This document shows, in pieces, positions 1 to 8,305 of a stretch of 64,000 nucleotides of DNA. Origin of the DNA: Tropicimonas aquimaris. Its GTDB lineage: Bacteria; Pseudomonadota; Alphaproteobacteria; Rhodobacterales; Rhodobacteraceae. Position 1 is the stretch's first letter; the number at the start of each line of letters is the position of its first letter. Location of the stretch: contig NZ_JBHTJT010000060.1 in the NCBI RefSeq assembly GCF_042676185.1, positions 236,039-300,038 on the forward strand, in the 5' to 3' direction. The translations under genes and the position numbers were made by a program. The notes beneath the pieces were generated by a model, which was given only the letters and a program-made list of their open reading frames with translations, did no database searches and was not told the origin of the DNA.

Positions 1-1119
1 GGCCCGTTCCGCCTGCTTGTCGATATGGCCGGTTGAGCCGGAGAATCGGAAGAGCCCGGTCAGCGACATGTTGCGCCGGAGTCCGTGGGACTGGATCAGC
101 CCCTCGAGCTTGCGGTCCTCGGTCACGTAGCCGATGCCGGCCCGGACACCGTCGCGCGGGGTGCCGATGCGCATTGGCTCGCCGTCGATCTCGATGTGGC
201 CAGAGACAACCGGGTTGGCACCGTAGATCGCCTTGCCAAGTTCGGTCCGCCCCGCCCCGACAAGGCCGGCAAAGCCGACGACCTCGCCGGCGCGGGCCTC
301 GAAGGAGACCTCCCGCACGCCACGGGCGACCAGCGCCTCAACCTTGAGCCTGACCTCGGCCGGCGCCGCCGGGACAAATGGATATTGGTCGGAGAGTTCG
401 CGCCCCACCATATGGCGGATCAGCGTGTCCTCGTCGATCTCGGAGACAGGCCCCTGATGAACCATCGCGCCATCGCGCAGGACGGCCACATCGTCGCACA
501 GCTGAAATATCTCTCCCAGCCGGTGCGAGATGAAGACCAAACCCTTGCCCTCCGCCCGCAGATGATCGACCACTTCGAAGAGGATCCTGGTCTCGACGTC
601 TGTCAGGGAATCCGTCGGCTCGTCCATGATGATGACTTCGGCATTCATCGACAGCGCGCGGGCAATCTCGACCATCTGCTGCTGGGCGATGGAGAGCTTG
701 CCGGTCTCGGTCCGGGGATCGATGTTCTGCTTGAGCTGACCAAGCCAATGGCGCGACTCGCGGTCGATCTCGCCCCAGAGGATGCGGCCCGTGCTGTCCA
801 CCGGCTCCCGTCCGAGAAAGATGTTCTCCCCCACCGAAAGCGCAGGCAGCAGGTTCAGCTCCTGGTGGATCATCGCGATCCCGGCGTCCATCGACTGCCT
901 GGCATTGCTGAACCGGGCTTCCTGCCCGCGGTACTTCATCGAGCCGGCGTCCCGGCGATAGATGCCGGTGATGATCTTCATAAGCGTCGATTTGCCGGCG
1001 CCGTTCTCGCCCGCGAGGGCCACCACATGGCCGGGCTCGACGGTGAAATCCACCCCCTTCAGCACGCGCACCGATCCGAATGCCTTGTCGACGCCGCGAA
1101 GTTCGAGAAGTGCTGTCAT
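1..1119 (-). CDS. rbsA: Sugar ABC transporter ATP-binding protein, RbsA type (partial, 3' end outside window)
   Basis: ATPase that would energise import of ribose or a related sugar. The reading frame is open from the ATG at 1119 to the window edge, giving 373 codons; the family is about 500 residues, so the C-terminus is missing. Residues 37-45 are a Walker A motif (GENGAGKST), followed by a signature region LSIAQQQMVEIARAL and a Walker B (IIMDEPTDSL). The second nucleotide-binding half begins near residue 245 and carries GYVTEDRKLEGL, typical of RbsA/MglA/XylG duplicated ATPases. It lies 20 bp downstream of rbsD in the same direction, which supports ribose-type specificity, though the substrate itself is an inference. 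Confidence 0.9.
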   Translation of the reverse strand, partial: MTALLELRGVDKAFGSVRVLKGVDFTVEPGHVVALAGENGAGKSTLMKIITGIYRRDAGSMKYRGQEARFSNARQSMDAGIAMIHQELNLLPALSVGENIFLGREPVDSTGRILWGEIDRESRHWLGQLKQNIDPRTETGKLSIAQQQMVEIARALSMNAEVIIMDEPTDSLTDVETRILFEVVDHLRAEGKGLVFISHRLGEIFQLCDDVAVLRDGAMVHQGPVSEIDEDTLIRHMVGRELSDQYPFVPAAPAEVRLKVEALVARGVREVSFEARAGEVVGFAGLVGAGRTELGKAIYGANPVVSGHIEIDGEPMRIGTPRDGVRAGIGYVTEDRKLEGLIQSHGLRRNMSLTGLFRFSGSTGHIDKQAERA

Positions 1120-1139
1120 CTCCTGTCCTTTCGCGTCTC

Positions 1140-1559
1140 TCAGAACGTCACGCCGGCATGGAGGATGATGTTCGCATAGGGCGTGACCTCGCCCGTGCGG
1201 ATCACCGCCTTGCAGGACGCCGTCTGTTGCTTGAACGCCTCGTGCGGCACGGCATCCACCGCGATCGGCTTGCCTTGCGCCGCCTCGAGCGCCGCGATCC
1301 GGGCCAGCACCTCGCCATGTAGGGCCGTCTGCGTATCCACCATTTCCTGCGCGATGCTCACCCGCTCGACGCAAAGCTCGCCGGTCACCGCATCCAGCAC
1401 ATCGAGAAAGCGCGGCAACCCCTGCGTCACGGCCAGGTCGATCCGCTCGACGCCGTCAGGAATCGGCAGGCCCGCATCGCCAATGCACAGGCTGTCAGTG
1501 TGACCCATGAAGGCCACGGTGCGCGCGATCGGTCCGTTCAGAAGAACAGCCTTTCTCAT
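1140..1559 (-). CDS. rbsD: D-ribose pyranase RbsD
   Basis: Interconverts pyranose and furanose forms of D-ribose (or a related sugar) before phosphorylation. The 139-residue product matches the family length and starts MRKAVLLNGPIARTVAFMGHTD, with the family's conserved GHTD containing the catalytic His, and GDAGLPIP shortly after. The ATG at 1559 is chosen because GGAGGA lies six bases upstream; in-frame starts further up lack this. It precedes the RbsA-like ATPase in a likely operon, with a LacI-type palindrome about 50 bp upstream. Confidence 0.9.
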   Translation of the reverse strand: MRKAVLLNGPIARTVAFMGHTDSLCIGDAGLPIPDGVERIDLAVTQGLPRFLDVLDAVTGELCVERVSIAQEMVDTQTALHGEVLARIAALEAAQGKPIAVDAVPHEAFKQQTASCKAVIRTGEVTPYANIILHAGVTF

Positions 1560-1609
1560 GATCTCCTCCATCATGTGGCTGTGCGTTTGAGGGGCACAAT
1601 ACGCTTGAA

Positions 1610-1619
1610 CAAACGTTTG
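1610..1619. promoter_or_regulatory. LacI-family type operator palindrome
   Basis: CAAACGTTTG is a perfect 10-bp palindrome with a central CG, the hallmark of LacI/GalR-family operators. It sits 51 bp upstream of the rbsD start. No lacI-family gene is in the window, so the regulator would be encoded elsewhere, possibly with the rest of the sugar operon beyond the left edge. Confidence 0.5.
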
Positions 1620-1807
1620 CGCAAAGCATTTCGCAAAGCATGTCGCGGGACCAGGCAGGCAAGGCCGGGACAGGCTCAGCGAAGGGTCAGCGCCGAATGG
1701 CGGAACGTGGGGGCAGCGCGCTTGGCGGCAGCGCCAAAGGCACTACAGTACCCCCCGATTTGCATCGCAAAGCCAACGAGCACCCAGGCTCAAGGAGCAT
1801 CATCCCC

Positions 1808-2716
1808 ATGAAACTCGATTTCGTCGCAGCCGTCGTAGGCCTGACCGGCGCGCTGAGCGTGGCCGCGCAGGCCGATATCGTCATCTCCTCCAAGATCGAC
1901 ACCGAAGGCGGCCTGCTCGGGAACGTCATCGCGCTGGCCCTCGAGGACGCGGGTCTGCCGGTCGAACGCCGCCTGCAGCTCGGCGCCACGCAGGTCGTCC
2001 GCGAGGCCCTGCTCGCCGGTCAGATCGACCTCTATCCGGAGTACACCGGCAACGCCGCCTACTTCTTCAACGAGGCCGAGAGTCCCGTTTGGAAGGACGC
2101 CGAGGCGGCCTATGCCCGCGCCGCGGAGCTCGACGCGGAAGCCAACAGCCTCACCTGGCTGCAACCCGCCCCGGCCAACAACACCTGGGCCATCGCCGTG
2201 ACCGGCCCCCTCGCCAGTGAAAACGGGCTCGTCACGATGTCGGACTTCGGAGCCTGGGTCGCCGGCGGCGGCGAGGTGAAGCTTGCCGCGTCGACCGAGT
2301 TCGTCTCCTCCCCCGCCGTTCTGCCTGCGATGCAGGAGGCCTATGGCTTCACCCTGTCGACGGACCAGACCGTGGTCCTGTCGGGCGGCGACACCGCGGC
2401 GACGATCCACGCGGCAGCGCGGGGCACCTCGGGCGTGAACGCTGCCATGGCCTATGGCACCGATGGCGGGGTCGGCGCGACGGGCCTCGTTGTGATGGCC
2501 GACGACAAGGGGGTGCAGCCCGTCTATGAGCCGGCACCGGTGGTGCGCGACGAGGTGCTGGCAGAGTATCCCGCCATCGCTGACGTGCTGAACCCGATCT
2601 TCGCCGGGCTCGACATGGCGACCCTGCAGAAGCTCAACGGCCGGATCCAGGTCGGCGGCGAGCCGGCCGAAGCCGTGGCCCGCGACTATCTCACCGAGAT
2701 CGGCGTGCTGGACTGA
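1808..2716 (+). CDS. osmF: Osmoprotectant (glycine betaine/choline-type) ABC transporter substrate-binding protein
   Basis: Periplasmic binding protein of the OsmF/YehZ/OpuC family. The 302-residue product begins with a short Sec signal peptide ending AAQA before DIVISSKIDTEGGLLGNVIALALEDAGL. The motif GQIDLYPEYTGNA is characteristic of this family. The start at 1808 follows AAGGAG with a 10-base gap; the open frame extends upstream to 1640, but that part has no RBS and no family match. It opens a four-gene operon in the same order as E. coli yehZYXW. Ligand specificity cannot be read from sequence, and YehZ-type proteins can bind betaine only weakly. Confidence 0.85.
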   Translation: MKLDFVAAVVGLTGALSVAAQADIVISSKIDTEGGLLGNVIALALEDAGLPVERRLQLGATQVVREALLAGQIDLYPEYTGNAAYFFNEAESPVWKDAEAAYARAAELDAEANSLTWLQPAPANNTWAIAVTGPLASENGLVTMSDFGAWVAGGGEVKLAASTEFVSSPAVLPAMQEAYGFTLSTDQTVVLSGGDTAATIHAAARGTSGVNAAMAYGTDGGVGATGLVVMADDKGVQPVYEPAPVVRDEVLAEYPAIADVLNPIFAGLDMATLQKLNGRIQVGGEPAEAVARDYLTEIGVLD

Positions 2717-2727
2717 TCTCCGAAGCG

Positions 2728-3897
2728 ATGTCCACCAGGAACGCCCCGGCGGTCTCGGCGCCCGGCCTTCTCTTTGCCGTTCTGGGGCTGGCCACGCTGC
2801 TGGCCCCGTTCATGACGCTGGCCGCCAACCGCATCGTGGCCGGCGACGGCGTGCGGGCGTGGAGCATGGCCGGGCCGGAAGCGACGTTGCCGGGCCTTGC
2901 AGCAATTACGGCGGGGCTGGCGCTCGGCCTTCCGGCAGCCTGGCCGCGTCTGCGCCTCGCCGGCGCGGCGCTCGGGCTGGCCGGCGCGGCGTGGCTGCTC
3001 GTGCAGGGGTCCGACGCGCTTCTCGATGGCGCTGGTGACTATGCGCGGGTCTCTCCCGGTGCCGGATTCTGGTGTCTGCTGGTAATCCTCGCCTTGCTGA
3101 TGGCGGATGCGCTGTCGAACCTCTCTCCGGGCCCCCTCGCCCGCGCAGGGCTTCTCGCGACGGCGCTTCTGGGGTTGGCCACCGTGCTCGGCTCTGGTGC
3201 CCTCGCGGATCTCTCGATCTTCCAGGAATACGGCAGCCGCAAGGACGCCTTTCGCGACGCCGCCTGGCGTCACCTCTGGCTCGCCTTCGGGTCGCTTGCC
3301 GTCGCGGCGGCCATTGGCTTTCCGCTCGGCATACTCTGCCACCGGCGCCCCGCCCTGCGCGAGGCGCTCCTGCCGGTGCTGAGCTTCCTCCAGACGATCC
3401 CGTCGTTGGCGATGTTCGGCATCATGATCCCGCTGCTCGGCTGGGTCGGCGACACGGTGCCGGGCGCGCAGGCCATCGGCATCGCGGGCATCGGCTTTGC
3501 CCCGGCCTTCCTCGCACTGGTGCTCTATTCGCTGCTGCCGGTGGTCGCCAACACCGTGGCCGGGCTCGCGACGGCTCCCCCGGCAGCGCTGGAGGCCGCG
3601 CGGGGCATGGGCATGACCCCGCGCCAACGCCTGTTTCAGGTCGAGCTGCCGCTCGGCCTTCCGGTGATTCTCGCCGGCCTGCGCATCGTGCTGGTGCAGA
3701 ACATCGGCCTTGCCGTCATCGCCGCCCTGATCGGCGGCGGCGGCTTCGGCACCTTCGTCTTCCAGGGCCTCAACCAGACGGCAACCGACCTGATCCTGCT
3801 CGGAGCCCTGCCAACCGTTGCCCTGGCCCTCGTCTCGGCCATCGCGATGGACATCCTGGTCGACCTGGCCAGCCCGACACCGGAGAGGCACAGATGA
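2728..3897 (+). CDS. yehY: Osmoprotectant ABC transporter permease (YehY type)
   Basis: Inner-membrane permease with an extra N-terminal membrane region. The 389 residues match the roughly 385 of E. coli YehY. The N-terminal 150 residues hold several hydrophobic segments; the C-terminal half is a binding-protein-dependent permease domain with an EAA-type loop (LEAARGMGMTPRQRLFQVELPLGLPVI). It starts 11 bp after the binding-protein stop and its own TGA overlaps the ATG of the ATPase gene, so translation is coupled. Confidence 0.88.
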   Translation: MSTRNAPAVSAPGLLFAVLGLATLLAPFMTLAANRIVAGDGVRAWSMAGPEATLPGLAAITAGLALGLPAAWPRLRLAGAALGLAGAAWLLVQGSDALLDGAGDYARVSPGAGFWCLLVILALLMADALSNLSPGPLARAGLLATALLGLATVLGSGALADLSIFQEYGSRKDAFRDAAWRHLWLAFGSLAVAAAIGFPLGILCHRRPALREALLPVLSFLQTIPSLAMFGIMIPLLGWVGDTVPGAQAIGIAGIGFAPAFLALVLYSLLPVVANTVAGLATAPPAALEAARGMGMTPRQRLFQVELPLGLPVILAGLRIVLVQNIGLAVIAALIGGGGFGTFVFQGLNQTATDLILLGALPTVALALVSAIAMDILVDLASPTPERHR

Positions 3898-4829
3898 TCG
3901 AGATCGACCGGATCACCAGGCTCTACGACGGCAAACCGGCGGTGGATGCCGTCTCGATGACCGTCGAGACAGCGACGATCACAGCGATCGTCGGCACGTC
4001 CGGCTCCGGCAAGACCACTCTCCTGCGGATGATCAACCGGCTTGTCGAGCCGAGCTCGGGCGAGGTGCGCATCAACGGCGAGCCGACGACAGGGCTTGAA
4101 AAACACGTGCTGCGGTGGCGGATCGGCTACGCGATCCAGGGCCACGGCCTGTTCCCGCATCACACGGTCGCGCGCAACATCGGCGCCGTCCCGCGCCTGC
4201 TGAGCTGGCCTACAAACAAGATCCGCGCCCGCGTGGACGAGTTGCTCGACCTGTTCTCCATGCCGCCCGCCGAGTTCCGCGACCGGTTCCCTGCCGAGCT
4301 GTCGGGCGGACAGCAGCAGCGCGTCGGCGTGGCCCGCGCGCTCGCCTCGCGCCCAGATCTATTGCTGATGGACGAGCCCTTCGGCGCACTCGACCCGATC
4401 ATCCGCACCCGCGCGCAGGAAGACCTTCGCCGCATCCAGCGCGCGCTCGGCTCCACCATCCTGATCGTGACCCACGACATGGAAGAGGCGATCCAGCTGG
4501 GCGACCGGGTGGCGGTGATGGATGCCGGGCGGCTGGTGCAGCACGGCACGCCGGCCGAGATCATCACGCGCCCGGCGACCGCGTTTGTGGCCGAGATGGT
4601 CGGCGGGGTGGAGCGGCCGTTACGGCTGCTGTCGCTCTTCCCCGTTTCCGATCTGGTCGAGGACGGTCCGGCGGAGGGCGCGGCGATCCCCGAGCAAACC
4701 AGCCTGCGCGACGCCCTTTCAACTTGCCTCTGGACCGGCCGCGACGCCCTGCCGGTGGAGCGCGACGGCCAACGCATCGGCCGCGTGACTCTGGATGCAA
4801 TCCGGTCGCGGGCGGAGTGCCACGCGTGA
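3894..4829 (+). CDS. yehX: Osmoprotectant ABC transporter ATP-binding protein (YehX type)
   Basis: Cytoplasmic ATPase of the betaine-type importer, 311 residues. It shows Walker A (GTSGSGKTT), Q-loop (YAIQGHGLFPHHTV), signature LSGGQQQRVGVARAL, Walker B LLLMDEPFGALDP and the switch His in THDMEEA. The C-terminal 70 residues after HGTPAEII are a short CBS-like tail as in YehX. Start and stop both overlap neighbours by four bases (ATGA with yehY, GTGA with yehW). Confidence 0.9.
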   Translation: MIEIDRITRLYDGKPAVDAVSMTVETATITAIVGTSGSGKTTLLRMINRLVEPSSGEVRINGEPTTGLEKHVLRWRIGYAIQGHGLFPHHTVARNIGAVPRLLSWPTNKIRARVDELLDLFSMPPAEFRDRFPAELSGGQQQRVGVARALASRPDLLLMDEPFGALDPIIRTRAQEDLRRIQRALGSTILIVTHDMEEAIQLGDRVAVMDAGRLVQHGTPAEIITRPATAFVAEMVGGVERPLRLLSLFPVSDLVEDGPAEGAAIPEQTSLRDALSTCLWTGRDALPVERDGQRIGRVTLDAIRSRAECHA

Positions 4830-5572
4830 CGCGCGGCATTCTCCTACGGTTGGCGCTGGTCGCCCTGCTGCTGGCGCTGGTCCTGCGCCCGGCGTGGTTC
4901 GCGCCGATCTTCGCCCCCTTCGCGCCGGAGGGCGGGCCGGTGATCTATGACCGCGCCTCGCTGCTCTCGCTCTCGCTCAGCCACCTCGGGCTTGTGGCGC
5001 TGGCCTCGGCAGCGGCGACGCTCGTGGCGGTGACTTTGGCCATACTGGTGACCCGCCCGGCCGGCGCGGCCTTCCGGCCGCTCTCGCGGACGATCACCAA
5101 CATAGGCCAGACCTTCCCCCCCGTTGCCGTGCTAGCGCTCGCTGTTCCGGCGCTCGGCTTCGGCGCCGGCCCGACGCTGGTGGCGCTGTTCCTCTACGGC
5201 CTGTTGCCGATCTTCGAGAACGCCGTCACCGCGCTCTCCAATCTGCCGCCCGCCACGATGGAAGCGGCCCGCGGGATCGGCCTCAACCGCCGGCAACGGC
5301 TCCTGCAGGTCGAACTGCCGCTGGCGCTGCCGGTGATCCTGACCGGGATCCGACTATCGGTGGTGATCGCGCTCGGCACCGCCACCATCGGCTCCACCGT
5401 CGCGGCGCGGACGCTGGGCGAGGTCATCATCGCGGGACTTCTGACCAACAACACCGCCTACGTGCTGCAGGGCGGGCTGATCGTCGGCCTCTTCGCGGTG
5501 CTGATCTACGATGCGTTGGTGCGTCTGGAAGCTGGTCTTTCCCGCCGGATGGGCCTCGCGAAAGCCGCCTGA
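4826..5572 (+). CDS. yehW: Osmoprotectant ABC transporter permease (YehW type)
   Basis: Second permease of the importer, 248 residues, close to E. coli YehW (243). It has a hydrophobic N-terminus and a permease EAA loop (MEAARGIGLNRRQRLLQVELPLALPVI) nearly identical to that of the upstream permease. The GTG start at 4826 overlaps the ATPase stop. It ends 17 bp before the convergent AraC gene. Having two different permeases with one ATPase and one binding protein is normal for this subfamily. Confidence 0.88.
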   Translation: MTRGILLRLALVALLLALVLRPAWFAPIFAPFAPEGGPVIYDRASLLSLSLSHLGLVALASAAATLVAVTLAILVTRPAGAAFRPLSRTITNIGQTFPPVAVLALAVPALGFGAGPTLVALFLYGLLPIFENAVTALSNLPPATMEAARGIGLNRRQRLLQVELPLALPVILTGIRLSVVIALGTATIGSTVAARTLGEVIIAGLLTNNTAYVLQGGLIVGLFAVLIYDALVRLEAGLSRRMGLAKAA

Positions 5573-5588
5573 CCGGGCAATATGCGCC

Positions 5589-6350
5589 TCAGGTTGCCGG
5601 CCCCGGCAACTCCCCCGCCGCATTCCGCAACGACCGAGGCAAACGCCCGAATTGCCGCTTGAACGCGCGCGAAAACCCCTCGGCCGAGCGGAACCCGTAC
5701 CGGTGCGCCACCCGCTCCACCCGCGCCCCCTGCGCAAGGTCCTGGCTCGCCAGCGTCAGCCGCCAGCGCCGCAGGTAGGCCGCGGGCGTCTCCCCGACCC
5801 GCGCCTGGAAGAGCTCCACGAACCGGCTGAGCGACAGCCCGGCCTCGCGGGCGAGGTCATCGTTGGTCCAGAGCCGTTCAGGGCGGTCATGCATCGCGAC
5901 GATGCTGCGGCTCAGCCGGGGGTCGGACAAGCCAGCGAGCAGCCCCGATTCCACCGAGCCAGCCTCGATCTGTCCGCGCAGGATCCGTACCAGCAACACC
6001 TCTGTCAGCCGCCCGACCACCGAGTCCGCCCCGCAGCGCGGCATGCGGATCTCGGCGTCGATCAGCGACAGCAGCTGCCGCGTCCCCTCGTCCCGCGACA
6101 GGTCGTGGACCATCAGGTCCGGGAGCGCGAGAAAGAGCGGGTTCGACTCGCTCCCCCAGTCGATCGTCGCGGCCAAAAGGACATCCTCCGGCGCAACCTC
6201 GACTGTCACGGGGCGCGCACCGAGATAGAGCCGCCCCGGCTCCTCCTCCACCCTGCGCGTGGCAATCAGCGTGGCATCGCCGGCCGGCGCCGGGCGAGCG
6301 CTCAGCCGGAAACGGGACATCAGGGTCGACAGGCGGTCAATCTTTTCCAT
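5589..6350 (-). CDS. AraC-family transcriptional regulator with cupin-type sensor domain
   Basis: A 253-residue regulator: an N-terminal cupin_6-like domain (to about residue 140) followed by two C-terminal helix-turn-helix segments (LWTNDDLAREAGLSLSRFVELF and VAHRYGFRSAEGFSRAFKRQFG). The ATG at 6350 (MEKIDRLSTLM) is preferred, because the longer frame to 6416 would run into the promoter of the divergent gene. It is divergent from a peroxiredoxin-like gene 98 bp away, the usual arrangement for a regulator and its redox target. The stop region contains an 18-bp near-palindrome (5593-5610) that could form a hairpin between the convergent genes. Confidence 0.85.
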   Translation of the reverse strand: MEKIDRLSTLMSRFRLSARPAPAGDATLIATRRVEEEPGRLYLGARPVTVEVAPEDVLLAATIDWGSESNPLFLALPDLMVHDLSRDEGTRQLLSLIDAEIRMPRCGADSVVGRLTEVLLVRILRGQIEAGSVESGLLAGLSDPRLSRSIVAMHDRPERLWTNDDLAREAGLSLSRFVELFQARVGETPAAYLRRWRLTLASQDLAQGARVERVAHRYGFRSAEGFSRAFKRQFGRLPRSLRNAAGELPGPAT

Positions 6351-6362
6351 TCCGGATTTTTG

Positions 6363-6377
6363 GTCGGTTTTTCCGAC
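6363..6377. promoter_or_regulatory. Inverted repeat in the AraC/peroxiredoxin divergent intergenic region
   Basis: GTCGG and CCGAC are separated by five T residues, between the AraC start and the peroxiredoxin-like gene, with a further T-run after it. It could be the regulator's binding site or a short hairpin in the leader. There is no experimental consensus to compare it with, so the role is inferred from position. Confidence 0.35.
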
Positions 6378-6448
6378 TTTTTCAAACACGAATTTCGGGG
6401 ATATGTGGCCGGACACTCATCGGCACAGACCCAAAAAAAGGACATCAC

Positions 6449-6985
6449 ATGTTGCTTCCCCGCCAGAAAACCCCGGACCTCAAGCTGCCGACCCTCTCCC
6501 ATGGCGAGTTCGATCTCGCGGCCGAAAATGCCGAGCGCGGCACGCTCCTGTGTTTCTATCGCGGCCTGCACTGCCCGATCTGCGCCACCTACCTGACCGA
6601 GCTGCAAAAGCTCACCCCGGATTTCGCGGAGCGCGGCGTGACCACGCTGGCGATCAGCTCCGACGGCGAGGAGCGCGCGCAGGCGATGGCCGACAAGATC
6701 GGCGCCGACGGACTGCGCATCGCCTATGACCTGCCGCTGGCCAAGGCCCGCGAGTGGGGGCTCTACCTGTCGACCTCGCGCGGCAAGACCTCCATCGGTA
6801 TCGAGGAACCGGCCGTTTTCTCCGAGCCCGGGCTTTTCATGGTGACACCGCAGCAGACGCTCTACTACGGATACGTCCAGACCATGCCCTTCTCGCGGCC
6901 GCATTTCTCCGAATTGCTGGGCGCGCTCGATTTCGCCATCAAGAACGACTACCCGGCACGCGGCGAATACACCGGAGAGGTCTGA
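6449..6985 (+). CDS. Peroxiredoxin-like (AhpC/TSA superfamily) protein
   Basis: Thioredoxin-fold protein of 178 residues. After the beta strand TLLCFYRGLHCP comes a CPIC motif (about residues 39-42) in the position of the peroxidatic cysteine loop, giving two cysteines two residues apart. EEPAVFSEPGLFMV and YYGYVQTMPF are typical of the bacterial redoxin-domain group near AraC regulators. It has no signal peptide, so it is cytoplasmic. The likely role is thiol peroxidase or disulfide reductase; substrate unknown. Confidence 0.8.
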   Translation: MLLPRQKTPDLKLPTLSHGEFDLAAENAERGTLLCFYRGLHCPICATYLTELQKLTPDFAERGVTTLAISSDGEERAQAMADKIGADGLRIAYDLPLAKAREWGLYLSTSRGKTSIGIEEPAVFSEPGLFMVTPQQTLYYGYVQTMPFSRPHFSELLGALDFAIKNDYPARGEYTGEV

Positions 6986-7187
6986 TCCCGGGGCGGCGCG
7001 GCACATCGCGCGGCCGTGCCGCCAGCTTCCCTGGCCATGCTGCCCCCCGAGGCTCACGAAACCTTGACCGGAGTTTGGCGCACAAGCGTCGCTGCAACTC
7101 TGAAAAACCTCCAGACATGCTATACCTCATGTCGGGCGTGCCGGCCGGTCTGGCCGGCGCTCCACATGTTTGGAAGGAGAATTTCAG

Positions 7188-7676
7188 ATGACGATCCCCA
7201 TGGTCACCCGTCGTTCCCTCCTCTGCGCAGGCGGCGCGCTCTTGGCAACGGGCGCCAACGGGTTGCTCCATCCCGCCAGCGCGCAAACCATCGCACCGAC
7301 GCCCTCGATGCGTGGCGGCGCCAACAACTACCGCCCTGGCGCGCCCATCGTGGAACGGATCGGCGGTGGCGGGTTCTGGATGACGGGCACCGTGCGCCGC
7401 GCGGGCGACGGCGCGCCGCTGGCCGGTCAGCGCATCCAGATCTGGGCACATACGACCGAGGGCCACGAACGCGACCCGCACAGCCACGGCGCCACCCTGA
7501 CCGACGCCAACGGCGTGTTCCGGCTTGAGATGCCGCAGATCGTCCCGGCCTTCGGGCAGCCGCACGGCCACCTTGCCTATGACAGCGGCGACTTCGAGAC
7601 CGTCTTCCTCCGCCCCGTGATGCGGAGTTCGAAGGACACCAGCCTCGAAGCGCATTTCGTCCTTCAACCTGCCTGA
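7188..7676 (+). CDS. Tat-exported intradiol-dioxygenase-like protein
   Basis: A 162-residue protein with a twin-arginine signal (TRRSLLCAGGALLATGA) at residues 5-21 and an AxA-type cleavage site (HPASAQT). The mature part resembles the beta-sandwich core of intradiol ring-cleavage dioxygenases: QRIQIWAHTTEGH corresponds to the VEVWHAD.G.Y segment and PHGHLAY to the PPHIHF segment that carries two iron-binding His. The usual tyrosine ligand after the first segment is not visible, so it may be non-catalytic or use a different site. GGAAGGAG sits just upstream of the ATG. It is followed 7 bp later by a ferric-reductase-like membrane gene. Confidence 0.7.
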   Translation: MTIPMVTRRSLLCAGGALLATGANGLLHPASAQTIAPTPSMRGGANNYRPGAPIVERIGGGGFWMTGTVRRAGDGAPLAGQRIQIWAHTTEGHERDPHSHGATLTDANGVFRLEMPQIVPAFGQPHGHLAYDSGDFETVFLRPVMRSSKDTSLEAHFVLQPA

Positions 7677-7683
7677 TCCCTCC

Positions 7684-8295
7684 GTGCGCCAGCCCCGTTC
7701 CGCGCTGATCTGGATGGGCCTCGCGGCCACCATCTCCGTACCGATTGGCGCGGCGGCCTTCAGCCCGCTGCTCGCCTGGCGCAGCCCGATCTATATCGCG
7801 GCCAGCTTCGCCGGGGTGATCGCGATGGCCTTTCTGCTGATCCAGCCGCTTCTGGCAGGCGGCTTCCTGCCCGGCCTGAACACCCTGCGCTCGCGCCGCC
7901 TGCACCGGCTTGTCGGCGGTGCGCTGGTGGCGGCGGTCGTGATCCACGTGGCGGGGCTCTGGATCACAAGCCCGCCGGACGTGATCGACGCGCTGCTCTT
8001 CCGCTCCCCCACGCCGTTTTCCGTTTGGGGCGTCACCGCCATGTGGGCGATGTTCGCCGCCGCCCTGCTCGCCGCCTTTCGCAGGCGCCTGCGGCTGCGC
8101 TGGAAAACCTGGCGCTTCGCCCATGCCGCGCTGGCCACTGTCACCGTCCTCGGCAGCGTCATCCATGCGATGCTGATCGAGGGAACCATGGAATGGGTGA
8201 CCAAGGCCGCGCTCTGCGCTCTGGTCCTTGCGGCCACAGCCAGGACGCTGGCCGACCTTCGGCCCCGGCAAGTGACGCACCGCCGCGGCACCTGA
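7684..8295 (+). CDS. Ferric-reductase-like transmembrane protein
   Basis: A 203-residue integral membrane protein with about six hydrophobic segments. Conserved His in transmembrane regions (LHRLVGGALVAAVVIHVAG and RFAHAALATVTVLGSVIHAML) are spaced as haem ligands of ferric-reductase/NOX-like domains. The GTG start at 7684 lies 7 bp after the Tat-exported neighbour, implying a shared operon. The likely role is moving electrons across the membrane to a periplasmic partner, possibly that neighbour. There is no FAD or NAD domain, so an electron donor is needed elsewhere. Confidence 0.75.
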   Translation: MRQPRSALIWMGLAATISVPIGAAAFSPLLAWRSPIYIAASFAGVIAMAFLLIQPLLAGGFLPGLNTLRSRRLHRLVGGALVAAVVIHVAGLWITSPPDVIDALLFRSPTPFSVWGVTAMWAMFAAALLAAFRRRLRLRWKTWRFAHAALATVTVLGSVIHAMLIEGTMEWVTKAALCALVLAATARTLADLRPRQVTHRRGT

Positions 8296-8305
8296 CAACG
8301 TTGCC

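Noticed and set aside
5593..5610. Palindrome between convergent yehW and the AraC gene as terminator
   Set aside because: It lies inside the last codons of the AraC gene and has no T-run, so I mention it only in that gene's entry.
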